Shown piece by piece: positions 50,522-58,798 of a stretch of DNA of 64,000 nucleotides (positions are counted from its first letter, which is position 1; each line of letters opens with the position of its first letter). Source of the DNA: Mycobacterium sp. KBS0706 (GTDB lineage Bacteria > Pseudomonadota > Alphaproteobacteria > DSM-16000 > Inquilinaceae); the NCBI RefSeq assembly GCF_005938675.2, contig NZ_VCCH02000008.1, positions 1-64,000 on the forward strand, in the 5' to 3' direction. The position numbers and the translations under genes were made by a program. The notes beneath the pieces were generated by a model that was not told where the DNA came from, did no database searches, and worked only from the letters and a program-made list of their open reading frames with translations.

Positions 50522-51096
50522 GATGCGGCCCCCGTCAGCTCGGCGAAATAGCGGTCGAGAAACGCCACGTCGCCGACCCGGCCGGTCAGGTCCAGCCAGT
50601 AGTCGGCGACGATCGACGGCGCCAGCGCGTCGATCGCCAGCAGCGCGGCGCGCAGGGCAGCGAGCTGCGCCGGCTCGGCGCCGGAGGCCTCGAACCAGAT
50701 GCTGGCGACGAGGGCACCCTCGGGCTCGACCTTGACGAAGCAGGACCGCCCGAAGCCGAAGCAGACGGCGTTCTCCAGATAGGAGCCGAGCGGGTCGCGC
50801 CCCGCCCCCTTGGCCATGGCGCTGCCGATGGTGGCGTAGAACCGGCGGACGCGCGGCATCATCGGCTCGAGCACCGCGATCACCGCGGCGAGCGGAAGGC
50901 CGGCATCGGTGAAGTCGGTCTTGGGCGGCTGGATCACATGCATGTCGGTCCAGCCCCGGCCGTCCGGCGCGCGATTCCGCTCGCCGGCCTCGGCGGCTCG
51001 GGCGATGTCGTCCTGCGCCTCGTCCCCGGCCGCAGCCGGATAGAGGTTGCGCATGCCCCAGTCATCCTCATGAATGTGGATCAGCCCGTCGGTCAT
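50518..51096 (-). CDS. Unrecognised protein encoded between hen1 and pnkp
   Basis: A 192-residue protein, ATG at 51096 overlapping the hen1 stop by 4 nt and itself overlapped 4 nt by pnkp, so it is translationally locked into the RNA-repair operon. It begins MTDGLIHIHEDDWGMRNLYP, continues with GRGWTDMHVIQPPKTDFTDAG, then a helix-rich part (AVIAVLEPMMPRVRRFYATI, GSYLENAVCFGFGRSCFVKV, LVASIWFEASG) and ends LDLTGRVGDVAFLDRYFAEL. No motif I recognise and no signal peptide. The position implies a structural, regulatory or substrate-recognition role with Pnkp and Hen1 (inference). Confidence 0.75.
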   Translation of the reverse strand: MTDGLIHIHEDDWGMRNLYPAAAGDEAQDDIARAAEAGERNRAPDGRGWTDMHVIQPPKTDFTDAGLPLAAVIAVLEPMMPRVRRFYATIGSAMAKGAGRDPLGSYLENAVCFGFGRSCFVKVEPEGALVASIWFEASGAEPAQLAALRAALLAIDALAPSIVADYWLDLTGRVGDVAFLDRYFAELTGAAS

Positions 51097-52478
51097 GCGG
51101 TCCTCGTGAACACGGCCATCTGGCTCGGCGCGCCGTGCTCGGCATCGGCGGGACCGATATCGCCGAACTCGGCCGCATAGCCATGGGCGTCGGCGACGGC
51201 GGCCGCCCAGGCGCGGAACTCGGCACGGCTCCATTCGAAACGGTGGTCGGCGTGGCGGAAGGATCCGACGCCGAGCGTCGGGAACAGCACGTTGTAGTCG
51301 GCGTTCGGCGTGGTCACGACGACCAGCCGCGGCCGGGCCTCGGCGAACACGATCCGGGTCAGCGCCGGCAGCCGGTCGGGGTCGAGATGCTCGATGACCT
51401 CGACCAGGGCGGCGGCGTCGGCCTCGGCCCAGCGCCGGTCGCGATAGGTCAGGGCGCCATGCAGCAGCGTGATCCGCCCTTCGGGCGGGCCGCCGGGCTG
51501 GTCCAGCTTGAGGCGGCGCTGCGCCCGTTCGAGGTCGCGGGTCGAGGCATCGACGCCGATCAGGCGCTCGACCCAGCGCTCGCGCGCCAGCAGGGACAGC
51601 AGCCTGCCCTCGCCGCAGCCGAGATCGGCGACGACCCGGGCGCCATTGGCCTGCAGCGCCGCCGCCACCGTCGCCAGCCGCTGGTCGTGCAGCCGGATCG
51701 GCGCCTCCAGAACCTCCTCGTGGCTCGCGGCGCGCTCCGGCCCGGTCTCCTCCGCCGCTTCCTCCGGCACCAGCCGGGCCAGGGCCTGGCGGGCGAGCGA
51801 CCGGCGGTGGCCCAGATAGCGCCGGACGATCAGCTCCTGTGCCGGGTGGTCGCCGAGCCAGCCCTCTCCGCGGGCCAGCAGCTTGGCGACCTCGTCCTCG
51901 CCGACCCAGTAGTGCTTGTCGTCGTCGAGCACCGGGACCAGCACGTAGATGTGGTTCAAGAGCGCGCTCAGCCGGGCGGTGCCCGACAGGGTCAGGGCGA
52001 GGTAGCGGGGGCTGGCTTCGCCGTCGGGGCCGGGAACGGGCCCGGCCCGGACGGTCCACCCCAGCGGCTCGAACAGACGGCGCACCAGGGCCTCGCCGCC
52101 GCGCACGGGCAGCGGGCTGATCCGCGCCTCGAGCGGCATCGGCGCGGCGGCGAGCTCCGGCCGGTCCTTCGAGATGCCGTTCATCGCCGTCTTCACGCTG
52201 CGGTTCAGGGCGACGGAGAGGAAGGACGAGGCGGCATAGGGGCGGTCGTTGACATACTGGTCGACCATGCCCTCGGCTGAGCCGCGGCCGCGCACCAGAC
52301 CGACCGGGTCGATCTCCAGCAGCAGCACGGCCTCGCAGCGCACTGCCGTGGCTTCGGGATAGAACAGATGGGCCTTGCCGAAGGACAGTTCGGTCTCGTG
52401 CACCCGGTCTGGATGCTTGTGCAGCAGGAAGCCGAGATCGGTGGCCGGGTTATGAGTCGTTGAAATCGAGAGATACAT
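51093..52478 (-). CDS. hen1: 3'-terminal RNA ribose 2'-O-methyltransferase Hen1
   Basis: A 461-residue protein, the usual bacterial Hen1 length. The N-terminal Hen1_L domain (about 1–240) opens MYLSISTTHNPATDLGFLLH and activates the Pnkp ligase in known systems. The C-terminal methyltransferase has SAM motif VVADLGCGEGRLLSLLA near residue 284, and the metal-binding Glu-x-x-Glu-His with partner His in VEVIEHLDPDRL and FRHADHRFEWSRAEF. It methylates the 2'-OH at the cut before ligation, protecting the repaired site. AGAGG precedes the ATG. First gene of hen1–unknown–pnkp, 40 bp after the trypsin-like gene on the same strand. Confidence 0.95.
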   Translation of the reverse strand: MYLSISTTHNPATDLGFLLHKHPDRVHETELSFGKAHLFYPEATAVRCEAVLLLEIDPVGLVRGRGSAEGMVDQYVNDRPYAASSFLSVALNRSVKTAMNGISKDRPELAAAPMPLEARISPLPVRGGEALVRRLFEPLGWTVRAGPVPGPDGEASPRYLALTLSGTARLSALLNHIYVLVPVLDDDKHYWVGEDEVAKLLARGEGWLGDHPAQELIVRRYLGHRRSLARQALARLVPEEAAEETGPERAASHEEVLEAPIRLHDQRLATVAAALQANGARVVADLGCGEGRLLSLLARERWVERLIGVDASTRDLERAQRRLKLDQPGGPPEGRITLLHGALTYRDRRWAEADAAALVEVIEHLDPDRLPALTRIVFAEARPRLVVVTTPNADYNVLFPTLGVGSFRHADHRFEWSRAEFRAWAAAVADAHGYAAEFGDIGPADAEHGAPSQMAVFTRTA

Positions 52479-52518
52479 CGGGCCTCTGTAGCCGAAGGCC
52501 CTTGCACGGGAAAGGCCG

Positions 52519-53256
52519 CTACCGCAGCGCCGCGGCGAAGGCGGAGGCCGGGACCGCGAAGTTGAGGGTCAGCCGGTCGGTCGATCCGGCGACGGCGATG
52601 CCGACCACCTGCCATTCGCCCTCCTTCAGCGCCAGCAGCGGGCTGCCGCTGGTGCCGCGCGTGCCGTTGCAGTCGTGGATCAGCACCGGGCCCTTGGTGG
52701 TGCGGTCGGTGCCCAGCACCATGCAGGCGGTGTCGGCGGTGATGATCTGCGCCTTGTCCTGGCTGTAGCCGCCCAGCACGACCGCCGTGCCCGGGGCCGG
52801 CGCCGCCTCCGCGACCACCAGCGGCGGCGCCTGCGGCGGCGCGTCGGCGGCCAGCACCAGGATCGCCCAATCCGCCGCATATTCCTCGCGCGGCCGCAGC
52901 GGGTCGTAGGCGTCGGCGTGGATCACCTCGGCGACCAGGGAGTGCTCGATGAACTCGCCGCGCTCATAGCCGAACAGCACATGCAGCGAGGAGGCGGGCA
53001 GGAAGCGCTGCGTCCGCGGATTGAACAGGCAATGGGCCGCGGTCAGCACGCGGCGGGCGCCGATCAGTGCGCCGGTGCAGCGGCCGCCGATGCCGGTCTG
53101 CACCTTGGCCAGGCTGCGCCAGGGGGCCGCGGTGCCGTCCACCGGCACGCGCCGGTCGTCGGGGCCGAGCCCGGGCAACAGCGGCGCGGCCGCCGAGGCG
53201 GCCACGGCGGAGAGGGCGAGGAGCGCGCCCGCGAGCAGAGCTGATCTGAGCCGCAT
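52519..53256 (-). CDS. Secreted trypsin-like serine protease
   Basis: A 245-residue S1-type protease. The signal peptide ends ASAAA near residue 24. Catalytic His in VLTAAHCLF, Asp in EEYAADWAILVL, and Ser in CNGTRGTSGSPLLAL complete the triad. GGRCTGALIGARRVL is the usual lead-in to the His. The short length and the early activation-like region resemble V8-like proteases. It is followed by hen1 after 40 bp on the same strand with no strong terminator, so read-through into the repair operon is possible; a functional link is not established. Confidence 0.85.
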   Translation of the reverse strand: MRLRSALLAGALLALSAVAASAAAPLLPGLGPDDRRVPVDGTAAPWRSLAKVQTGIGGRCTGALIGARRVLTAAHCLFNPRTQRFLPASSLHVLFGYERGEFIEHSLVAEVIHADAYDPLRPREEYAADWAILVLAADAPPQAPPLVVAEAAPAPGTAVVLGGYSQDKAQIITADTACMVLGTDRTTKGPVLIHDCNGTRGTSGSPLLALKEGEWQVVGIAVAGSTDRLTLNFAVPASAFAAALR

Positions 53257-53366
53257 CCTGTTCCGTCTGTTCGGGCCGGTCCGTCCGCCGGCGCCCGGAC
53301 CCGAGTATCGCCGTCGAACCGGCCCGGGCCAAGCCGCTCCTATCGTCGCGGCGCGAAGGAGCGGAC

Positions 53367-53404
53367 AAAAAAGAACCCCACCCTGCCCGGGGGGCAGGGT
53401 GGGG
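53367..53404 (-). terminator. Strong intrinsic terminator after the large RTX gene
   Basis: CCCCACCCTGCCC, a 3-nt loop and GGGCAGGGTGGGG form a 13-bp perfect stem (53376–53404). On the minus strand it is followed by a U-run (six T opposite A 53367–53372). It stands 27 bp past the RTX stop and separates it from the protease promoter region. Confidence 0.88.
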
Positions 53405-53430
53405 GGATGCCCGACTATGTCCGAGGGGAC

Positions 53431-55461
53431 TCAGAGCACGAAGTCGCTGGCGGTCAGCGCGTGGTCGGACAGGACGACGATGGCGAAGTCCGGGTTCTTG
53501 TCGCCCGTGGTGTCGCCATAGACCACCTGGTAGCCGTTGGCCTGGGTCACCACCCGCAGCTCGCCCGCCACGCCGGTGAAGTTGCCGGTGCCGAGGGTGA
53601 AGGCGCCGCCAGCGCCGTTGGCGTCGATCACGGACAGGTCGATGTGGTCGCCGGTCGAGAAGTCGGTGATGGTGTCCCGGCCCGCCGCCGCCACGGTGCT
53701 CTCGCCGATCGCGGTATAGACGAAGGTGTCGTTGCCGGCGCCGCCCTTCAGCGTGTCGGCGCCGTTGCCGCCGGCGAGCTGGTCGTTGCCGGCCAGGCCC
53801 CAGAGCGTGTTGTTGCCGGTATTGCCGGCGATGACGTCGTTGAAGGCCGACCCCATCGCCTGCTCGACCCCGGCCAGGGTGTCGCCATCGGCATCGCCGA
53901 AGGTGCCGGTGCCGGACTGTAGGTTGACGACCACCCCCTCGGACGAATTGGCGTAGGACGTCGTGTCGATGCCGGCGCCGCCATCGATGTTGTCGGCCCC
54001 GGCGCCGCCTTCGATGTAGTCGTTGCCGTCATTGCCGTTGATCGTGTCGGTGCCGGCGCCGCCCGAGATGGTGTCGTCCCCGGCGCCGCCATTGAGGGTG
54101 TCGTCGCCGGTGCCGCCGTCGATCGAATCGTTGTTGGCCCCGCCATTGGCGACATCGGCGCCGTCGCCGCCGACGAGCCGGTCGTTGCCGTCGCCGCCGT
54201 CGAGGCCGTCATTGCCGGCCTCGCCCGAGAGCGAATCGTCGCCGCCATTGCCGACGAGCGTGTCGTTGCCGAGCTCGCCGCCGATGATGTTGCGGGCATT
54301 GTCGCCGGTCAGGCTGTCGTCGTTGCTGGAGCCGTACAGGTTCTCGATGCTGGTCAGCGTGTCGCCCGCTGCGTCGCCGCCGCTGGCGGTGCCCGCCAGC
54401 AGGTCAACGGTGACGGCTGTCGCCGAGCCCTGGTAGTTGGCGAAGTCCGAGCCGTTGCCGCCGTTCAGCACGTCGGCGCCGGCGCCGCCGCGAAGCGTGT
54501 CGTCGCTGTCGAGGCCGTTGAGGGTGTTGGCCGATGCGTCGCCATACAGGTGGTCGACGAAGGCCGTGCCGTTGATGTTCTCCATGCCGGTCAGCGTGTC
54601 GCCCTGGGCGTCGCCGCCCGTGCCGGTGCCGGCGGTCAGGTCGACGGTCACGCCGGCGCCCGAGCTGGAATAGTCGGCCGTGTCGACGCCGCCATTGCCG
54701 GTGAGCGCGTCGGCCCCGGCGCCGCCGATGAGGGTGTCGTTGCCGGCGCCGCCGGTGAGGGTGTCGTCGCCGGCCGACCCGATCACGCGCTCGATGCCGG
54801 TCAGGGTGTCGCCCTGGGCGTCGCCGCCGGTACCGGTGCCGGTGGTCAGGTTGACGGTCACGGGCGCGGCGGAGCCGGAATAATCCGCGGTGTCGTTGGT
54901 GCCGGCGCCGCCCTGCAGCGAATCGGCGCCGCCACCGCCGATGAGGATGTCGTCGGCGGCGCCGCCGAGGAGGATGTCGTTCCCGCCCTGGCCGTTGAGG
55001 GTATCGTTGCCACCCTGGCCGTTCATGGTGTTGGCGGCGGCGCTGCCGCTAAGGTTGTCGCCGCCGGTGTTGGAGCCGATCAGGTTGACGATGCCGGACA
55101 GATAGTCGCCCTGGGCGTCGCCGCCGAAGCCCTGCGAGGCGCCGGTGAGCTGGATGTTGATGCCGAGAATCGGCAGGGTCAGGCTGACCAGCACCGACAG
55201 GTCGATGGTCACGCCGTCGACCGAGGTGGTGTAGTCCGCCGCGTCGATGCCCGAGAGCGTGATGATGCCGGCCGCGTTGAGCAGGCCGCCGATGATCACG
55301 TCCGCACCCGCGCCGCCACGGATGACGTCGTCGCCGGACCAGCCGATCGCGACGTCGTCGCCGCCGAGCGCGTCGACGAAGTCGTTGCCGATACCCTGGA
55401 CGGGGCCGATGATGAGATCGGGTATGATTTCGGCGCTGTTGGAGCCGGTGAAAGTGGCCAT
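53431..55461 (-). CDS. RTX calcium-binding repeat protein 2 (large)
   Basis: A 676-residue protein. After a short N-terminus (MATFTGSNSAEIIPDLIIGP) it consists of RTX nonapeptide arrays (GGDDVAIGWSGDDVIRGGAG, GNDTLVGNGGDDSLSGEAGN) alternating with at least four longer modules of about 90 residues. Each module carries A-[DN]-Y-x(9)-VTV-[DN]-L, GTGTGGDAQGDTLTGIE and an N/G-S turn. The C-terminus (VIDANGAGGAFTLGTGNFTG…HALTASDFVL) ends in DFVL like RTX protein 1, indicating the same type I exporter. GGGGAGAAA precedes the ATG. No signal peptide and no catalytic domain; likely an adhesin or S-layer-like protein. Confidence 0.88.
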   Translation of the reverse strand: MATFTGSNSAEIIPDLIIGPVQGIGNDFVDALGGDDVAIGWSGDDVIRGGAGADVIIGGLLNAAGIITLSGIDAADYTTSVDGVTIDLSVLVSLTLPILGINIQLTGASQGFGGDAQGDYLSGIVNLIGSNTGGDNLSGSAAANTMNGQGGNDTLNGQGGNDILLGGAADDILIGGGGADSLQGGAGTNDTADYSGSAAPVTVNLTTGTGTGGDAQGDTLTGIERVIGSAGDDTLTGGAGNDTLIGGAGADALTGNGGVDTADYSSSGAGVTVDLTAGTGTGGDAQGDTLTGMENINGTAFVDHLYGDASANTLNGLDSDDTLRGGAGADVLNGGNGSDFANYQGSATAVTVDLLAGTASGGDAAGDTLTSIENLYGSSNDDSLTGDNARNIIGGELGNDTLVGNGGDDSLSGEAGNDGLDGGDGNDRLVGGDGADVANGGANNDSIDGGTGDDTLNGGAGDDTISGGAGTDTINGNDGNDYIEGGAGADNIDGGAGIDTTSYANSSEGVVVNLQSGTGTFGDADGDTLAGVEQAMGSAFNDVIAGNTGNNTLWGLAGNDQLAGGNGADTLKGGAGNDTFVYTAIGESTVAAAGRDTITDFSTGDHIDLSVIDANGAGGAFTLGTGNFTGVAGELRVVTQANGYQVVYGDTTGDKNPDFAIVVLSDHALTASDFVL

Positions 55462-55591
55462 GAATATTTCTCCCCACTATGATCAGGGCCCGATATGAAG
55501 TGGGCGCCGTAGTTGGACATTTCCTCTCATGAGGTTCAACAAAAATGCAAGCGTTGGCCGAAGGAAAGCTCGCGCAACCCATAATTGTCTG

Positions 55592-55622
55592 ATGATATCA
55601 TAAATTTTTATGCAGTTGCATA
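55592..55622. promoter_or_regulatory. Cluster of overlapping palindromes upstream of RTX gene 2
   Basis: ATGATATCAT (55592–55601), CATAAA-TT-TTTATG (55599–55612) and TATGCA-GT-TGCATA (55609–55622) overlap end to end. They lie about 130 bp upstream of the RTX start in an A/T-rich 375-bp intergenic region (55462–55836) with no other gene. A likely control region for the minus-strand RTX gene. Confidence 0.5.
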
Positions 55623-55836
55623 GATCGCGAGTGACCGTTAGGCCTGTTGCCGGCAAACGATTGCCATTGCCGCGATTTGATTTCAAAAATAACAAATGGT
55701 GATAATAAAATACCGGTGGCGTCATGACGGCCGTCGCCATGATCCTGTTGGGGAACGCCGCCGCGGATAAGCGCGTTTTCCGATCACCGACGTCGATGCG
55801 GCTGCGGCCGCATCCGAAACCGAGGGAGAGATCGCC

Positions 55837-56067
55837 ATGGATCGCGATTTCACACGCCAGGTGGCGCGGGCCAAGAACGCGGCGCAGGCGACCAGCCGGG
55901 CGCAGCGGGCCTTCCGCCACGACGACCCCGCCGCCCCGACCGGCATCACCGGCGCGGCCTATGTCGCGGAGAAGCGGCGCGCCCTGCGCATCGCGGTGGC
56001 GGAGGCTGCCGCCTTCGATCAGGTGGTGGATCCGGTCGCCCGCGACCTCGCCGCGCGGCGCCGCTAG
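55837..56067 (+). CDS. Short basic protein of unknown function
   Basis: A 76-residue protein, ATG at 55837 with GAGGGAGAG seven bases upstream. It is Ala/Arg-rich and helical (DFTRQVARAKNAAQATSRAQ, AAYVAEKRRALRIAVAEAAA) and ends RDLAARRR. No signal peptide, Cys or recognised domain; possibly a nucleoid- or regulator-associated helix. Converges with the IclR gene 9 bp downstream. The clear RBS argues it is real, but it has no neighbour to suggest a role. Confidence 0.6.
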   Translation: MDRDFTRQVARAKNAAQATSRAQRAFRHDDPAAPTGITGAAYVAEKRRALRIAVAEAAAFDQVVDPVARDLAARRR

Positions 56068-56076
56068 GTCACCGCT

Positions 56077-56871
56077 TCAGGCGGTCCAGCCCAGCAGCCG
56101 TTCGATCCGGCTGGCCGCTTCCTGCACCGCGACGCTGTAGGTCCGCTCCCGTTCGCGCGCCTTCTGTTCGGGCAGCACGACGCTGATCGTCGCGTCGCAA
56201 TCGCCGTTCGGGGTGCAGATCGGGGCGGCGATGCAGGCCACGGCGAAATCGGATTCGCTCAGCTGGATCGCCAGCTTCTCGGCCAGCGCGGTCTCGCCGG
56301 CCCGGCACAGCACCTCCGGGTCGGTCTCGGCCATGCCGGTGGGAGAGGGCAGGGCGGCCCGGCGCATCAGCTCGACTCGCTCGGCCCAGGGCAGGTGGCC
56401 GATCAGCAGGCGGCCGGAGGCGGTCCAGTTCAAGGGCACCCGGGTGCCGACCTTGGACGACACCCGGAAATGCCCGGACGGCTCGGCCATGGCCAGCACC
56501 ACCATATGGCCGTCGTCGCGGCCGCAGACCTGCACCGTCTCGCCCAGCAGGCGGCTCAATTCCCGCATCTCCTGCGACGCGGTCTCCAGCAGGTTCAGGC
56601 TGCGGCCATAGGCCAGGCCGTAATGGTAGAGGCGGGGGCCGAACCACAGCAGGCCGTCGCCGTCGCGCGACAGCAACTCCTGGCGTAGCAGCGAATCCAC
56701 CACGCCGTAGATCGTCGACATCGGCGCGCCCAGCGCCTTGGACACGTCATAGGCGGTGAGGGGCCGGCCCACGGCCAGCAGATGGTCGCAGATCTGCACC
56801 GCGCGCTCGATGCCGCTGACCCGGCTGCGCTCGCTCATCCTCTCGGCCTTGGCCGCCGCTGCTTCCGCCAT
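56077..56871 (-). CDS. IclR-family regulator of the peptide/opine-type transporter
   Basis: A 264-residue IclR protein. The HTH is at about residues 20–75 (AVQICDHLLAVGRPLTAYDV, GAPMSTIYGVVDSLLRQELL), followed by the effector domain (ELSRLLGETVQVCGRDDGHM, LNWTASGRLLIGHL, with a Cys-rich end FAVACIAAPICTPNGDCDAT). It is divergent from the ABC cluster across 225 bp that include a long inverted repeat, the classic layout for an IclR repressor of adjacent catabolic genes. The inducer is unknown, perhaps the transported peptide or opine. Confidence 0.88.
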   Translation of the reverse strand: MAEAAAAKAERMSERSRVSGIERAVQICDHLLAVGRPLTAYDVSKALGAPMSTIYGVVDSLLRQELLSRDGDGLLWFGPRLYHYGLAYGRSLNLLETASQEMRELSRLLGETVQVCGRDDGHMVVLAMAEPSGHFRVSSKVGTRVPLNWTASGRLLIGHLPWAERVELMRRAALPSPTGMAETDPEVLCRAGETALAEKLAIQLSESDFAVACIAAPICTPNGDCDATISVVLPEQKARERERTYSVAVQEAASRIERLLGWTA

Positions 56872-57024
56872 GGTCCCGTCCTGCCTGCTCCCGGCCGGTG
56901 CTCCGGCCGAGTGGTATAGCCCTCATGCCCTCGAAGCTAGGCTTTGTCCCGCATTGTGGTCAATCGCCGAGCGTTTCCGCCGTTCGGGTGCGATCGATGG
57001 GTTGACGTCCCGGTCGCGATGGCA

Positions 57025-57074
57025 CTAGCGTATTCCGCAACGGAAGATGTTGCTTCTTAATAACGGAATACTAG
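57025..57074. promoter_or_regulatory. Inverted repeat between IclR and the ABC cluster, candidate operator
   Basis: CTAGCGTATTCCG (57025–57037) and CGGAATACTAG (57064–57074) are complementary apart from one extra base pair in the left arm, separated by 26 bp. The inner TTCCG-CAA-CGGAA at 57033–57045 is itself a palindrome. It ends 22 bp before the first binding-protein start, where a repressor would block transcription. Confidence 0.6.
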
Positions 57075-57096
57075 AAGCTCACGACAGGGGGAGTCA

Positions 57097-58620
57097 ATGC
57101 TGCGAATCCTGTGTCTGATCGCGCTCGCGATCCTGCCGATCTCCTCGGGCGCGATGGCCGCCCCGGCCAAGGGCGGGACGATCACCGTGGCGACGATCGG
57201 CGAGCCGCCGACGCTGGACCCGATGGTCAGCACCGCCGACCTGGTCGGCATCATCACCCAGCACATCTTCGAGACGCTCTACACCTTCGACGCCAACTGG
57301 GCCGTTACGCCGCTGGTCGCGGAATCGATGCCGGAGATCAGCGCCGACGGCCGCGTCTACACCATCAAGATCCGCCAGGGCCTGACCTTCCACGACGGAT
57401 CGGCGCTGGACGCCGACGACGTCGTCGCCTCGCTGAAGCGCTGGACCGAGGTGGCGTCGCGCGGGAAGCTGGCCGCCGGCAACATCGAGGCCATCGAGAA
57501 GGTCGACGCCTCCACCGTCAAGATCTCGCTGAAGCAGCCCTTCGCGCCGCTCCTGGCCCTGCTGGCCTTCAACAACAGCGCCGCGGTGATCGTGCCGTCG
57601 GAGAAGATCGCGCCGGAGATGAAGGACCCGATCGGCAGCGGCCCCTACATGCTGAAGGCGCGGGTGCCCGACCAGTACATCCAGCTGGTCCGCTTCGACG
57701 GCTACAAGCCGCGCGAGGGCGACCCCAACGGCTATGGCGGCGCCCGCAAGCAGTATCTGGACGAGATCCGCTTCACCCCGGTGCCGAACCCGAACACCCG
57801 GGTCGAGGGCGCGGTCGCCGGCCAGTTCGACTACACCGATTCCCTGCCGGTCGAGGCCGTCGACAAGATCAAGGCCGGGGCGTCGGAGCCGATCATCCTG
57901 AAGCCCTTTGGCTGGCCGGTCTTCGTCATGAACACCAAGCAGGGCCTGCTCAGCGACGTGAAGCTCCGCCGCGCGGTGCAGCTGGCGCTGAACGAGGAGG
58001 ACATGCTCGCGGCAGCCTTCGGCAGCACCGATTTCTACGCCCTCGACGCCGCCATGTATCCGGAAGGCTACCCGTGGCGCACCGAGGCCGGCACCGAGGT
58101 CTACAACAAGGGCGATGCCGAGGGCGCGCAGAAGCTGCTCGAGGAGGCCGGCTATGACGGCAAGACGCCGATCCGGATCCTGACCAGCCGGCAATACGAG
58201 TTCCACTACAAGATGGCGCTGGTGGCGGCGGAATACCTGAAGGCCGCCGGCTTCCAGGTCCAGCTCGACGTCACCGACTGGGCGACGCTGACCCAGCGCC
58301 GGACCGACCCGGCCCTGTGGGAGATCTATATCAGCCACAGCCCGTTCCTGCCGGAGCCGGCGCTGATCGGCGCCCTGGCCAAGGGCTCGCCGGGCTGGTG
58401 GGACACGCCGGCCAAGGACAAGGCGGTCAGCGCCTTCAACCAGGCGCTGACGCAGGACGAGCGGGTGAAGCTCTGGGCCGGCGTGCAGCAGGTGATGGCC
58501 GACGAGGTGCCGCTGATCAAGGTCGGCGACTTCAACGCCCTCTCGGCCAAGTCGAAGGCCCTGCAGGGCGTGACCCCGGCCCCGTGGCCGTATTTCTGGA
58601 ACGCCTACGTGGAGAAGTAG
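57097..58620 (+). CDS. Family-5 ABC substrate-binding protein 1 (peptide/opine type)
   Basis: A 507-residue periplasmic binding protein. The signal peptide ends GAMAA near residue 21. KGGTITVATIGEPPTLDPMV is the SBP_bac_5 opening, followed by QHIFETLYTFDANWAVTPLVAESMPE, TFHDGSALDADDVVASLKRW, the hinge region, and near the end YLKAAGFQVQLDVTDWATLTQRR. Such proteins bind oligopeptides, nickel or opines in the periplasm. Its closest relative is the next gene. First gene of the IclR-controlled cluster; a palindromic element separates it from binding protein 2. Confidence 0.9.
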   Translation: MLRILCLIALAILPISSGAMAAPAKGGTITVATIGEPPTLDPMVSTADLVGIITQHIFETLYTFDANWAVTPLVAESMPEISADGRVYTIKIRQGLTFHDGSALDADDVVASLKRWTEVASRGKLAAGNIEAIEKVDASTVKISLKQPFAPLLALLAFNNSAAVIVPSEKIAPEMKDPIGSGPYMLKARVPDQYIQLVRFDGYKPREGDPNGYGGARKQYLDEIRFTPVPNPNTRVEGAVAGQFDYTDSLPVEAVDKIKAGASEPIILKPFGWPVFVMNTKQGLLSDVKLRRAVQLALNEEDMLAAAFGSTDFYALDAAMYPEGYPWRTEAGTEVYNKGDAEGAQKLLEEAGYDGKTPIRILTSRQYEFHYKMALVAAEYLKAAGFQVQLDVTDWATLTQRRTDPALWEIYISHSPFLPEPALIGALAKGSPGWWDTPAKDKAVSAFNQALTQDERVKLWAGVQQVMADEVPLIKVGDFNALSAKSKALQGVTPAPWPYFWNAYVEK

Positions 58621-58632
58621 CCGCCGGGACAA

Positions 58633-58760
58633 CCCCCTCACCCTCCCGTCGCTGCGCGCCGGGTCCCTCCCTCTCCCCTGGGGAGAGGGCAGGGGTGCCG
58701 AGCCGATACACCTCTCCTTGGGGAGAGGTCGAAATCGCGCAGCGATTTCGGGTGAGGGGG
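58633..58760. repeat. Intergenic palindromic element, family 1 copy B
   Basis: CCCCCTCACCC at 58633 and GGGTGAGGGGG at 58750 bracket inner stems. The last 50 bases (CACCTCTCC-TTGGGGAGAGG, CGAAATCGC-GCAGCGATTTCG) match the element at 29175–29318 in opposite orientation with a few changes. It separates the two paralogous binding-protein genes. Confidence 0.75.
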
Positions 58761-58798
58761 TGGCACCGCCGTCGACATAAGGAACCGAAAGCCAGCCG

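Noticed and set aside
53700-54900. Tandem repeats that could be read as a repeat region of noncoding DNA
   Set aside because: They are coding RTX arrays in the 676-residue protein.
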